Below are positions 25,389 through 33,735 of a stretch of DNA of 64,000 bases, in pieces; position 1 is the first letter of the stretch; every line of letters begins with the position of its first letter. The notes beneath the pieces are model-generated. The model was not told where the DNA came from. It did no database searches and was given only the letters and a program-made list of their open reading frames with translations. The stretch lies in assembly GCF_000719555.1 (NCBI RefSeq), contig NZ_JOGX01000029.1:106864-170863 (forward strand). The letters are read 5' to 3'. The translations under genes and the position numbers were made by a program. This DNA is from Streptomyces sp. NRRL F-5727 (lineage in GTDB: Bacteria > Actinomycetota > Actinomycetes > Streptomycetales > Streptomycetaceae).

Positions 25389-25697
25389 CCACGAGCGCGC
25401 ACCGGGTCCCGGGGCCGACCGCACCCGCAGGACACGGCCCGCAGGCGCCGACATCACCCCATGCGGCAGTACAGCGGGGGGGCGAAGGAATTCTCGCCGA
25501 GGGGTTTCTGGCCCACCCAGCACCGCACCTGCCCGAAGCGCCCTCACCGCGTCGCGCGTCACGGTGAGCTTGGTGACAAGCCCCCCCCTGTGGCGAGTGC
25601 CGTGATGTCGGCCGCTCGGGAGTGTTCCGGTCTCTTGGCAGCCTGCCGGCCGGCTTCCTTCGCCTGGTCGGCGACGTCCGCGACGGTGGTCGGCGGG
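25389..25697. other. gap between methyltransferase and HIT genes
   Basis: About 310 bp between two convergent genes. It contains a run of G and a run of C but no convincing gene. A minus frame running out of the HIT stop reads plausibly (VADVADQAKEAGRQAAKRPE) but lacks a start codon. Confidence 0.5.
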
Positions 25698-26324
25698 TCA
25701 GCCCTGCGACGGTTCGTCGCCGGACCGGCGGGTGCCTCCGGCGGAGGCGACCAACGCCTCCGCCACGATCGCCGCATCCGCCTCCGCGACGTCCGCCGGG
25801 TACTCCGGCAGCAGGTCGTCCCAGACGGGCATCCACGATCCGTACAACTGGGTCTGTCCCTCGGGCCGGGCGAAGAACCAGATGTGCAGGTGGGCTCCAC
25901 CGTCTCCGATGCGGTAGACGTGGGCCCGTGAAATGTGCGGCAGTGCCTGCATGTGGCGGACGATGTGCACGGACAGGACGCCCAGTTCGGCCGCCAGTGC
26001 GTCGGGCAGGTCGGCCATGTCGTAGTGGTCACGCGGGTGCAGCATGAGCACCAGCGGCACACCGACCCCCGTGATGCGGGTGAGCCGCCAGTTGTCGTTG
26101 AACCAGATTCCCTCGTCCCGGGCACGGCACGCTTCGCAGTTCGACGGGTCCTCGCCGTGGCGTGGCGGTTCGGGCACCACCGGAGGGCGCAGCGGTGCGA
26201 CCCGCAGTCCGTCCGGTTCGAACGGGCTGATGTCCCACCCGGTCATGCGCGCGAGCGGGAGGCGGCGCTCGCCGTTCGCGGCGGCGAGCGCGTGGTCGTA
26301 GAACTCGTCAGGTCGCAAAGCCAT
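25698..26324 (-). CDS. HIT-family protein
   Basis: The 208-residue protein has the histidine-triad-like signature GAHLHIWFFARP near residue 150, where the last triad histidine is replaced by a bulky residue, and an upstream SNCEACRARDEGIWFNDNW segment with a Cys pair that could bind zinc. HIT proteins hydrolyse or transfer nucleotides. The altered triad suggests a branch with altered activity. The ATG 26324 matches the expected MALRPDEFYDHALAAANGER start, although no ribosome binding site is visible; the transcript may be leaderless. It is divergent from the YrhB-like gene by 168 bp. Confidence 0.82.
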   Translation of the reverse strand: MALRPDEFYDHALAAANGERRLPLARMTGWDISPFEPDGLRVAPLRPPVVPEPPRHGEDPSNCEACRARDEGIWFNDNWRLTRITGVGVPLVLMLHPRDHYDMADLPDALAAELGVLSVHIVRHMQALPHISRAHVYRIGDGGAHLHIWFFARPEGQTQLYGSWMPVWDDLLPEYPADVAEADAAIVAEALVASAGGTRRSGDEPSQG

Positions 26325-26492
26325 GGGCGGAAGGGTAGTTGGACCTCGGCGCCTGGTGGGGGCCGGGGTCGCTCCCGAACGAACGCAGCCTGGTCGACCC
26401 GCGCGGACGCGTTCTCGGCACCTGCGGACGGAAGTGGTCGATGTGGGGAAATCCGCTGGTGGCGAGCCGAGGCACTGGGTGATGCTGCCGTT

Positions 26493-27059
26493 GTGATCGC
26501 ACGGGATGACGCGATACGCATCGTCGAGGATCATCTGGAGCGTGGCCATCAGGCGTGGGCCGCAGCCGCGGCCGAGCAGTTCCCGCGCACCGTGATCGTC
26601 AGTGTGGTGGAGCACGAGCTGGTCTGGAAGGTCTATGTCCAGTCCGAGGAGTATGCACGAACGCCCAAGGCAGCCGCGATGCGGGTGGGACACGGTCCGT
26701 ATCTGGTCGACCGCGCCGACGGCGGGCTCCACTCGATCGGAGCCCTCTCCGAGATCGAGGGGGCATGGGAGGACGACTACCGCGGCCGTATCCGAGGGCT
26801 GCCGGTGCGCACTCCGATGGATGAGCTCCACGACGAGCTGCGGACGGCAGCCGAAGCAGCGGGCGGGCGCATGGCGGCCGTCCGCGCGCTCCGCCGGAAG
26901 GTGACCGGGCTGTCCCCTACGCAGGCCCTCGCCTATGTCACCGGGCTTCTCGCGGGCGACGTGCCGGCACAGCTCCTGGCTGTCGCTCACCAGGAGCTGG
27001 TGAGACCCATCGGCGCTGTACTGGCCGTACATACCTATGGCGTTGATGCCGACGTGTGA
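26493..27059 (+). CDS. YrhB/Imm35-like domain protein with L7/L12-like tail
   Basis: The 188-residue protein has an N-terminal alpha/beta part (DAIRIVEDHLER, VVEHELVWKVYVQSEEYART, GPYLVDRADGGLHSIG) resembling the YrhB family, also classed among immunity-type proteins. A C-terminal part, AAVRALRRKVTGLSPTQALA, recalls the L7/L12 C-terminal helix pair found in several Streptomyces orphans. GTG 26493 is the most likely start. No toxin gene is adjacent. Function is unknown; chaperone-like or immunity roles are guesses from family. Confidence 0.6.
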   Translation: MIARDDAIRIVEDHLERGHQAWAAAAAEQFPRTVIVSVVEHELVWKVYVQSEEYARTPKAAAMRVGHGPYLVDRADGGLHSIGALSEIEGAWEDDYRGRIRGLPVRTPMDELHDELRTAAEAAGGRMAAVRALRRKVTGLSPTQALAYVTGLLAGDVPAQLLAVAHQELVRPIGAVLAVHTYGVDADV

Positions 27060-27292
27060 GGTGCGACGTCGAAGCTGCCGACAGCATGCGGTCGACTTCG
27101 GGGGCTTGCGGTCCGGGTGAACGCGTCGTCGTCTCGCAGGGCAGCCCGCCTGAGAGATCGGTGTCAGCGGTCACGGAATTCCCCACCCTCACGGTCACGA
27201 TTCCCCAGGGGGACGGCGACCGCGGACCGGTGCGCCATACGGGTCGTGACGGCAGGTGTGGATCACCCCCGGTTGGTGCGCGGGCGGTGTTC

Positions 27293-27880
27293 TCACGCGT
27301 GCTGCGGCGTGGCGTGCAGTCCTTCGAGGAGTGTGGCCAGGTAGCGGTGTGCGGTGTCGATCCGGTCGGCGGGTGTGCCGCCGTGGACGTTGACGGCGTA
27401 GGCGATGCCGCACATGAGCGGCACGAGGTCGGCTGCGGCCACGTCACGTCGGACCGCTCCGGCATCGCGAGCCCGGCCGAGGAGTGCGGTGCCGACCGAC
27501 CGAAGCGTCTCTTTGAGTTCCGTGGTGCGCGGCAGGGTGTCGGTGGCTGCGGCGGCGACCGGGGCCAGGGACGCGTCGGTGACCTGCGCTTCGACGGTGC
27601 GGAAGAGGAAACCTTCGAGCGCGTGCCAGGGGTCGGTGTCGGTCAGAGCCTGCCGGCCGTGGTCGGCCAGGGCTTCCAGGCAGGGAGTGGCGACGGTCTC
27701 CAGTAGCGCCTCGGGGGTGGCGAAGTGCCGGTAGACGGTGCCGACTCCGAGTCCGGCGCGGCCGGCGACGTCGTTCAGCTGCAGGGGTATGCCCTGGTCG
27801 ACCAGGGCACGGGCGACCGCGACGATCCGGTCCCAGTTGCGGGCCGCGTCCTTGCGCAGGGGCGTCGTCATGGGTGACAT
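27293..27880 (-). CDS. TetR family repressor of the SDR operon
   Basis: The 195-residue protein has a TetR helix-turn-helix at residues about 30-60 (IPLQLNDVAGRAGLGVGTVY RHF) and a C-terminal ligand domain of the SCO-type seen with NAD-dependent dehydrogenases. ATG 27880 is chosen over 27871 because a GGAG lies upstream at 12 bp, although spacing is long. It follows the SDR gene by 59 bp on the same strand. Three copies of CGGAT-N5-ATCCG, two in front of the SDR gene and one in front of this gene, make it the likely binder, giving autoregulation and repression of the SDR. Confidence 0.9.
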   Translation of the reverse strand: MSPMTTPLRKDAARNWDRIVAVARALVDQGIPLQLNDVAGRAGLGVGTVYRHFATPEALLETVATPCLEALADHGRQALTDTDPWHALEGFLFRTVEAQVTDASLAPVAAAATDTLPRTTELKETLRSVGTALLGRARDAGAVRRDVAAADLVPLMCGIAYAVNVHGGTPADRIDTAHRYLATLLEGLHATPQHA

Positions 27881-27885
27881 GCTAA

Positions 27886-27902
27886 CCGGATTCTCCATCC
27901 GG
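27886..27902. promoter_or_regulatory. TetR operator copy 1 (CCGGAT-N5-ATCCGG)
   Basis: A perfect 6-bp inverted repeat with a TCTCC spacer, 5 bp upstream of the tetR ATG and downstream of the SDR stop. It shares CGGAT-N5-ATCCG with two sites before the SDR gene. Confidence 0.75.
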
Positions 27903-27939
27903 ATGATGTTGCCGACCGCACCCGCACCCTCCAGGCGGG

Positions 27940-28830
27940 TCAGGAGACCGTGAGAGGTGCGTACCGCTCACTGAGCCGACGCACGTCCTGGGCGATGCGG
28001 GGGTCGGTCGCTGCGCGCAGCGGCGTCACCGGGTGCGCCTGGGCCCCGATGACGATGCCGGTCCGGCCCGCGAGGGCTTCGTCGGTGGCGGCGACGATCG
28101 AGGGGCGGGCAGCCACGGACGCCGGACCTGAGGTGGAGCGTTCGAACTTGCGACGTACCAGCGGCCACAGCAGCCGCAGGGCCGGTGAGACGACCTTCGG
28201 GTCGGCCAGGGTGCCGTTGGTCATGTCGGTCGCGGCGCCTCCCGGGTCGGCGGCGAAGACGGAGGCGGCCGTGCCCTTCAGCCGGTTCGCCAGGTCGAGC
28301 GTGTAGGCGAGGTTGGCGAGCTTGGCGCGGCCGTACCAGTGGAAGCCGTAGTAGCCGCCGGGCGGCTCGACGGCGTCGAAGGCCCTCTTCGCGAGCCCGA
28401 CCGCGCCCGAGGTCACGTTCACGATCCTGCTCGGCGCCCCGCCTGTCAGCGTGGGCAGCAGCAGTTCCGTCAGCAGGTACGGCGAGAGGTGGTTGACGAC
28501 GAACGATGCCTCGACGCCATCCAGGGTCTGCCGCTGCGGGAACATCGCCCCGACGTTGTTGACCAGCACGGTCAGTGGGTCGCCGGATGCAGCGTGCTCA
28601 GCGGCGATCCGGTCGGCGAGCGCGCGCACCTGGCTGAGCGAGCCGAGGTCGGCGGGCAGGAACCGTCCGGGATGCGCCGGGTTCGTTGCGTTGATCCGGT
28701 CGACCGCCCGGGCACCCCGGTCGGCGTTGCGTCCGACCACGGTGACCGAGAACCCGGCGCCGGCCAGCCCCAGGGCCGTCTCCAGCCCGATGCCGGCCGT
28801 CCCCGCCGTGACCACAGCCGTCTTCGTCAT
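27940..28830 (-). CDS. short-chain dehydrogenase/reductase
   Basis: The 296-residue enzyme has the NAD(P) motif TAGTAGIGLETA near residue 8 (TGxxxGIG type with T-A), VVGRNADRGA, the LVNNVGAMF strand, catalytic Ser in IVNVTSGAVGL and the YxxxK as WYGRAKLANLAY. This pattern is of the retinol-dehydrogenase/WW-domain-oxidoreductase-like group. ATG 28830 has GGAGGAG. Two operator dyads lie 21-77 bp upstream. It is the first gene of an operon with a TetR regulator, so expression is probably induced by its substrate or a related compound. Confidence 0.92.
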   Translation of the reverse strand: MTKTAVVTAGTAGIGLETALGLAGAGFSVTVVGRNADRGARAVDRINATNPAHPGRFLPADLGSLSQVRALADRIAAEHAASGDPLTVLVNNVGAMFPQRQTLDGVEASFVVNHLSPYLLTELLLPTLTGGAPSRIVNVTSGAVGLAKRAFDAVEPPGGYYGFHWYGRAKLANLAYTLDLANRLKGTAASVFAADPGGAATDMTNGTLADPKVVSPALRLLWPLVRRKFERSTSGPASVAARPSIVAATDEALAGRTGIVIGAQAHPVTPLRAATDPRIAQDVRRLSERYAPLTVS

Positions 28831-28850
28831 CTGCTCCTCCACCCAGCCAT

Positions 28851-28867
28851 GCGGATACTTCATCCGC
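28851..28867. promoter_or_regulatory. TetR operator copy 2 (GCGGAT-N5-ATCCGC)
   Basis: A perfect 6-bp inverted repeat with an ACTTC spacer, 21 bp upstream of the SDR start. Its centre is 40 bp from that of copy 3, close to four turns of B-DNA. Confidence 0.75.
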
Positions 28868-28891
28868 TTCCCGGGAACCGTAGCAGACAAT

Positions 28892-28906
28892 CGGATGAAC
28901 TATCCG
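28892..28906. promoter_or_regulatory. TetR operator copy 3 (CGGAT-N5-ATCCG)
   Basis: A perfect 5-bp inverted repeat with a GAACT spacer. With copy 2 it brackets the likely SDR promoter. Confidence 0.72.
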
Positions 28907-29275
28907 CTTAGAGGCGGCGGGCGGCGGACAGGCACTGCCCGGCGCCCTGAAGCCGCGCCGATCACGAGCACGCCGCACGGCCCGGGCACCCATCGGCCCC
29001 TGCCTCCACCGGACGCCTGGGGAATTGCGTGACGTTGCCCTGGGCAATCGCGTGGCCGCGACGATCGGTTCAGCGAAGGCCCCACCGGTTCGGCAGAAGC
29101 GGGACATCACGGCTGCTGGGCAGGGACCAGCGTCCGCAGCAGAGCGAAGGACGCTCGCCCGTATGGTCGGCGTTCGATCAGCGGGACGCGCGGCCTCGGG
29201 CCGGCGCAGGCAGGGGATGCCCGAAAGTGTCCGGCGGCGAGCCCTGGGTGCCCGGCCGGGGCTACTCTGCGGATC
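28907..29275. other. gap between the SDR and Spo0M genes
   Basis: About 370 bp with no convincing gene on either strand. It must hold the promoter of the Spo0M gene, but no clear -35/-10 pair is visible. Confidence 0.4.
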
Positions 29276-30154
29276 ATGGTGCTCAAGCGACTGCTCGGCG
29301 GTGGAAGCGGCGGCAAGGCAGCAGGCGGCATACCGCTGGAGGTCGACACGATCCTCCCGGACGAACCGGTGCGCCCCGGGGAGATCCTGCGCGGCGAGGT
29401 CGTCCTGCGCGCGCTCGACCGGGACGTGCGCATCCGGACGGTCAACGCGCGCCTCGTCGCCAACGCGGCTCATGCCTCCGTCACCAAGAGCACGACCGCG
29501 GACGCCGACACGGACACCGGCGTCACCCTCGCGCACTTCCAGGTGACGAGCCTCTTCACCATCCCGAAGGGCGAGGAACGCCGAGTGCCGCTCCGATACC
29601 GGCTGAAGTGGGAGACCCCGGTCTCCGAGGTGCGCGGGCTGCCGTTGGCCGGGACGCACATCGGGCTGTACACGGAAGTCGACGCCGACGGCATCGCGGA
29701 CCGCACGGACAGCGACCCGGTCCGCATCGAGGCGACGCCCCTGCACGAGACCCTCCTCGACGCGTTCGCCGCCGCCGGATACGCCTGCCGCGGTGCGTGG
29801 GTCGACCCCGAGTACATCCCGCGCACGGAGCGGGAGATCCTCTACAGCCGACAGGGGTTCCCTCTCGCCGGGACCGACGCGGACCTTCCCCGGAGCCTGG
29901 AGCTGTACCTCCACTCCAACGCGGTCGGCGCCGAGATCTACCTGCGAAAGGCGTCCCTCACGGAGAAGGACTGGTGGGCGAAGCCCCCGGCCCTCCGGTA
30001 TGTCGCCGCCCACCACGAGATCGGGCAGGTGGACTTCGAGGCCAAGGCCCGGCAGTGGATCGACGACGTCGCCGCCCTGCCCGAGACGGCCGTCGACGAC
30101 CGCGAGCGAGTCGACTACCACCTGGACAGCCCCCGCTGGTGGCGCGACAGCTGA
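29276..30154 (+). CDS. Spo0M/SpoOM arrestin-like sporulation-control protein
   Basis: The 292-residue protein begins MVLKRLLGGG and has the Spo0M fold signature: a polar N-terminal beta-sandwich (VDTILPDEPVRPGEILRGEV), a conserved YRLKWETPVSEVRG-type segment with LPLAGTHIGLYTEVD, and a C-terminal domain with HSNAVGAEIYLRK. Spo0M proteins influence sporulation or cell shape in Bacillus and are widespread in Streptomyces; the biochemical role is unknown. There is no signal peptide or membrane segment. The gene is alone between a SDR operon and a YihY gene. Confidence 0.9.
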   Translation: MVLKRLLGGGSGGKAAGGIPLEVDTILPDEPVRPGEILRGEVVLRALDRDVRIRTVNARLVANAAHASVTKSTTADADTDTGVTLAHFQVTSLFTIPKGEERRVPLRYRLKWETPVSEVRGLPLAGTHIGLYTEVDADGIADRTDSDPVRIEATPLHETLLDAFAAAGYACRGAWVDPEYIPRTEREILYSRQGFPLAGTDADLPRSLELYLHSNAVGAEIYLRKASLTEKDWWAKPPALRYVAAHHEIGQVDFEAKARQWIDDVAALPETAVDDRERVDYHLDSPRWWRDS

Positions 30155-30345
30155 GCACCACGCGTTCTCTCGTCTGCCGACGGCGGCGGTCCCGGCGGTC
30201 GGCACGAGTTCGGCAGACACTGCGTCGCGTGCGTGACGAAGGGGGATCATCGCGCGACACCGCGATGCGCCGGCCCGCAGCCGCGGTGAGCACGTCCGCG
30301 GCTTCATGCCGGCAGCGTTCCCCTCCGGAGGCGTTCAGGCTGTGG

Positions 30346-31389
30346 TCATTTCATCCGGCGGCGGTCTTCGTCGCTCCATTTCCGCGTGTCCCGCGGCGGG
30401 ACGTAGGGCTCCTCGTCCTCGGGGTGCCCGCCGGCGACCGCGCGCTGTCGGGCCAGCTCCGCGTCGAACTCCAGTCCCAGGAGGATGGCGATGTTGGTGA
30501 TCCACAACCACACCAGGAAGATGATCACGCCGGCGAGAGTGCCGTACGTCCTGTTGTAGGAGGCGAAGTTCGCGACGAAGAACGCGAAGCCGGCCGAGGC
30601 GAGCATCCAGATCAGCAGCGCCAGGAAGCTGCCCGGGGTGATCCACTTGAACCCGCGGCCCTTGGCGTTCGGAGCAGCCCAGTACAGCAGGGCGATCATG
30701 ACCGTGACGAGGAGGACCAGGACCGGCCACTTGGCGATCGACCACACCGTCAGCGCGGTGTCCTCGGCTCCCAGGGCGGTGCCGACCTGCCGGGCCAGAT
30801 CCCCGGTGAAGACCACGATCAGCGCGCTGGCGACGGCGAGGATCATCAGCACCACGGTCAGGCCGAGGCGCAGCGGCAGGACCTTCCACATCGGCCGGCC
30901 TTCGGGCATGTCGTAGACGGTGTTGGAGGTACGGATGAAAGCGGCCACGTACCCGGAGGCGGCCCACACCGCGAGAGCCAGGCCCACCAGGGCCGCGAGC
31001 GACCCGGCGCCGGCGTTGCCCTGCAACTGCTCCACCGCGCTGGTGAGCACATCACGGGCCGGGCCGGGGGCGAGCTTCTGGAGGTTGTCCAGGACCTGCT
31101 TGGTCGCGGACTCCCCGGCGATGCCGAAGAAGGAGACGAGAACCAGCAGGGCCGGGAACAGTGCCAGCACCCCGTAGTAGGTCAGCGCCGCCGCCCGATC
31201 GGCGAGCTCGTCGTCCTTGAACTCCTTGAAGGTGCCGCGCAGCACCGCCCGCCAGGACCGTCTGGGCAGATCGGTGGGCTTGTCCGGCGCCCGGTCCTCC
31301 ACCCGCTCATCCGGTCCCGCGCCCTCGCCTCTGTCCGCGTCGAGGTGGTCGTGGTCTGCGTCGCGCTCTGGCTTCGGTGAGGTGGCCAT
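30346..31389 (-). CDS. YihY/BrkB family inner membrane protein
   Basis: The 347-residue protein has a charged N-terminal 50 residues, then the YihY signature LADRAAALTYYGVLALFPALL near residue 60 and six hydrophobic segments. One is NRTYGTLAGVIIFLVWLWIT near residue 285, a family hallmark. The family was once called ribonuclease BN by mistake; real function is probably transport or envelope-related. ATG 31389 begins MATSPKPERDADHD; the ORF continues upstream to 31476 but without support. A ~35-residue polar tail ends in basic residues. Confidence 0.9.
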   Translation of the reverse strand: MATSPKPERDADHDHLDADRGEGAGPDERVEDRAPDKPTDLPRRSWRAVLRGTFKEFKDDELADRAAALTYYGVLALFPALLVLVSFFGIAGESATKQVLDNLQKLAPGPARDVLTSAVEQLQGNAGAGSLAALVGLALAVWAASGYVAAFIRTSNTVYDMPEGRPMWKVLPLRLGLTVVLMILAVASALIVVFTGDLARQVGTALGAEDTALTVWSIAKWPVLVLLVTVMIALLYWAAPNAKGRGFKWITPGSFLALLIWMLASAGFAFFVANFASYNRTYGTLAGVIIFLVWLWITNIAILLGLEFDAELARQRAVAGGHPEDEEPYVPPRDTRKWSDEDRRRMK

Positions 31390-31788
31390 ACCTGGCGGGT
31401 TTCCACACCGGCGCAGCTCATGCGTCCCCTGCGCGGCGGCGCACCCTGGCGGCCCCGCCCACCGCGGCCCGTCCACGGGCTCTCGGGCCGTGAACGGCTG
31501 CGCATCCGCCGGTCAGCCGCTCGCCTCGAAGCCGCGTACGGCGTGTGGCGAGGAGTGCGGCGTCGTCCTCGGAGGTGCCAACGCGGGCTGCGGCGAGGTC
31601 GGCCGTCGGAGGAGGGTCGACGGCGTACGCGGCGGCGATGCGGCGCTGCCCGCCGAAGGGCGTGAGCCCGGCATCCGGGACACAGGTGTCGCGCGGCCTG
31701 GACGCGGTCGAGGACGACGAGTCGTGAACCGGACGGTGAAGGAGACGAGCCGCTCCCCGTGGCCGGGCGTCGCCTTCCTCTCGGCCTG
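31390..31788. other. gap between the YihY and PP2C genes
   Basis: About 400 bp with no convincing gene. Open frames on both strands have Arg/Ala-rich random-looking products. It should hold the promoter of the YihY gene. Confidence 0.45.
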
Positions 31789-33060
31789 TCACAGCCGCAT
31801 GACGATCAGGGCAGTGTCGTCGGTGAGTCCGGCCGGGGGAATGAGGTCGGCCAGGAGGGCGTCGCCGAGGGTCTCAGGGTCGGCGGTGCGGTGGCGGGTC
31901 AGCGAGTCGGCCAGGCGGGCGAGTCCGGTGTCGATGTCCTCGTGGCGGCGTTCGACGAGTCCGTCCGTGTAGAGCAGGAGGACGCAGCCGTCGGTGAACG
32001 TGGTCTGGGCCTGGGGGCGGGGGACGGGGTCGGGGCGGGCGCCGAGCGGCGGGTCGGTGGCCCGGTCGAGGAAGGCGACGGTGCCGTCGGGGCGGCACAG
32101 GGCGGGCGGGGGGTGGCCGGCGCTGCTGTAGGTGAGGGTGTGGGCGTTCCAGTCGATGAAGACGGAGGCGGCGGTGGTGGATTCGGCGCCGTCGACCGAG
32201 CGGGCGTACAGGCCCAGGACCTCCAGGGCCTGGGCGGGCCCGGTGGCGACGCGGGAGGCTGCGGACAGGGCGCTGCGGAGCTGGCCCATGACGCCGGCGG
32301 CGCGCAGACCGTGGCCGACGACATCGCCGACAGCGACCGCGGTGCGGCCGCTGTCGGGCAGGTCGGCGACGTCGTACCAGTCGCCGCACACGTTCAGCGC
32401 CCCCACGGCGGGCCGGTAGCGTACGGCGGCGCGGTGGTGGCCGAGCGGCCGGGGGGCGGGCAGCATCGCCGCTTGCAGGTGGAGGGCGACTTCGCGTTCG
32501 CGGGCGTGGGCCTTGCGCAGGCGTTCGTTGACCTCCTGCAGTTCGCGGGCGCGGGTGTAGAGCTCGGCTTCCAGGACCCGCGCGCGGTCCCCGCCTGAGC
32601 GGCCGCCGCGGGCGCGGATGAGTTCGGTGACTTCTTCGACCCGGTGGAGCAGCAGGGCCACGCTCCCGTCGGGGGCGAGGACGGGGACGTTGACCGGGCT
32701 CCAGTACCGCTCCTGCCACACCCCGGGCCGCTCGGGATCCTCCACGTCGTAGCGCTGCAGGGCCATCGTGTCGCGTTCGCCGGTGGTCGCCACCCGCCGT
32801 AGCGAGGCGTGCAGGTTGCGCATGCCGGTCGCGGCAGGATCGTCCGGGCTGTCAGGGAAGACGTCGAACAGGAAACGGCCGATGAGCCGGCTCCGGGAGC
32901 GCCCGGACAGGTCGAGGTACGCCTGGTTGACGTCCACGTACATGAGCTCGGGCGTCAGCAGCGCCGCACCGACGGGCAGGGCCTGGAAGACGGCGCGGTA
33001 GTCGATGCCGGGTCCGTTCACGCTGTCACCTGCCGCACGGTTGCGGTCCTCGTCGGTCAC
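31789..33060 (-). CDS. PAS-domain SpoIIE-type serine phosphatase
   Basis: The 423-residue protein has a PAS domain (residues about 20-135: YRAVFQALPVGAALLTPELM, YVDVNQAYLDLSGRSRSRLI), a coiled-coil linker (TRARELQEVNERLRKAHARE) and a PP2C/SpoIIE domain (about 185-420) with NVCGDWYDVADLPDSGRTAV, VGDVVGHGLRAA and LLLYTDGLVERR metal-binding aspartates. Such RsbU-like proteins dephosphorylate anti-sigma antagonists in response to a PAS signal. GTG 33060 is chosen because AAGG sits 5 bp upstream. No anti-sigma or antagonist gene is adjacent. Confidence 0.92.
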   Translation of the reverse strand: MTDEDRNRAAGDSVNGPGIDYRAVFQALPVGAALLTPELMYVDVNQAYLDLSGRSRSRLIGRFLFDVFPDSPDDPAATGMRNLHASLRRVATTGERDTMALQRYDVEDPERPGVWQERYWSPVNVPVLAPDGSVALLLHRVEEVTELIRARGGRSGGDRARVLEAELYTRARELQEVNERLRKAHAREREVALHLQAAMLPAPRPLGHHRAAVRYRPAVGALNVCGDWYDVADLPDSGRTAVAVGDVVGHGLRAAGVMGQLRSALSAASRVATGPAQALEVLGLYARSVDGAESTTAASVFIDWNAHTLTYSSAGHPPPALCRPDGTVAFLDRATDPPLGARPDPVPRPQAQTTFTDGCVLLLYTDGLVERRHEDIDTGLARLADSLTRHRTADPETLGDALLADLIPPAGLTDDTALIVMRL

Positions 33061-33264
33061 GACCACCTTGCCACGCGGGCGGCTCGCAGGCTGGCCGGGG
33101 TGAGCCAGGCATGGGCCGAATGGCCCTTCGTGGGCCTGCCTGCCCCATGCACTGCCTGCGCGGGGCGCGGCGTACGCAGCCACGTATGGATTGACGTCGG
33201 CACGCCCCTTCCCGCCTCGCGTACCGGCCTGGCCCGTCGGGCTCGGGGCACTGGCATCACCTTC

Positions 33265-33300
33265 GAGGTGGACGGGGTGGACGGGGTGGACGGGGTGGAC
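33265..33300. repeat. 9-bp tandem repeat GGGGTGGAC
   Basis: Four copies of a 9-bp unit (GAGGTGGAC then three GGGGTGGAC) lie between the PP2C gene and a MocR fossil. It is a possible slippage-prone minisatellite in non-coding DNA. Confidence 0.8.
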
Positions 33301-33369
33301 GCGGCAGGCCGGGCGGGGAGCGTCACCGGCACGGGCTACCGCTGCGCCCCCGTTGATGCTTCCCGCCCG

Positions 33370-33690
33370 CGCTCACCGAACTGAGCATCGAGCAGAAGCA
33401 GTTGAACGATCGCGGGTCCCCCACGCTCGATCAGCGCGCCCTCGCGCGACTGATCGGGTCCGGCCGCTCCCATCGGCACGTGCGCCGGATGCGGACGGCC
33501 TGTGCGGCACGTAGGACCGCCTTGGTGGCAGCGCTCGCCGAACACGCCCCCGACGCCGCGGTGACCGGCCTTCGGCGGGCTTCCACGCGGTGGCGCACCT
33601 CGGCGGACCGGCCGACGAGCGGAACCTCGTCCGCCGCCGCACGCGCGTCGCACGTCAAGCCCTCATCGTCGCCCCCATGCGTCGCGCAGG
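33370..33690 (+). pseudogene. MocR/PdxR-type regulator, aminotransferase-domain remnant
   Basis: A frame reading LTELSIEQKQLNDRG, SPTLDQRALARLIGSGRSHR, HVRRMRTACAARRTALVAAL and AEHAPDAAVTGL matches the aminotransferase half of MocR-like GntR regulators. After about 33580 the match continues in another frame (AHLGGPADERNLVRRRTRVA). The N-terminal DNA-binding half and the C-terminal end are missing. Confidence 0.65.
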
Positions 33691-33735
33691 GACCCTGATG
33701 TGCTGGCAGCGGCATGGGCATGTGGTCCGTGTCGG

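Noticed and set aside
25559-25697. Protein-like segment VADVADQAKEAGRQAAKRPE after the HIT gene
   Set aside because: No start codon is available in that frame and it would need a frameshift from the HIT gene.
31418-31792. 124-codon frame between YihY and PP2C genes
   Set aside because: No ribosome binding site, Arg/Ala-rich composition and no motif.
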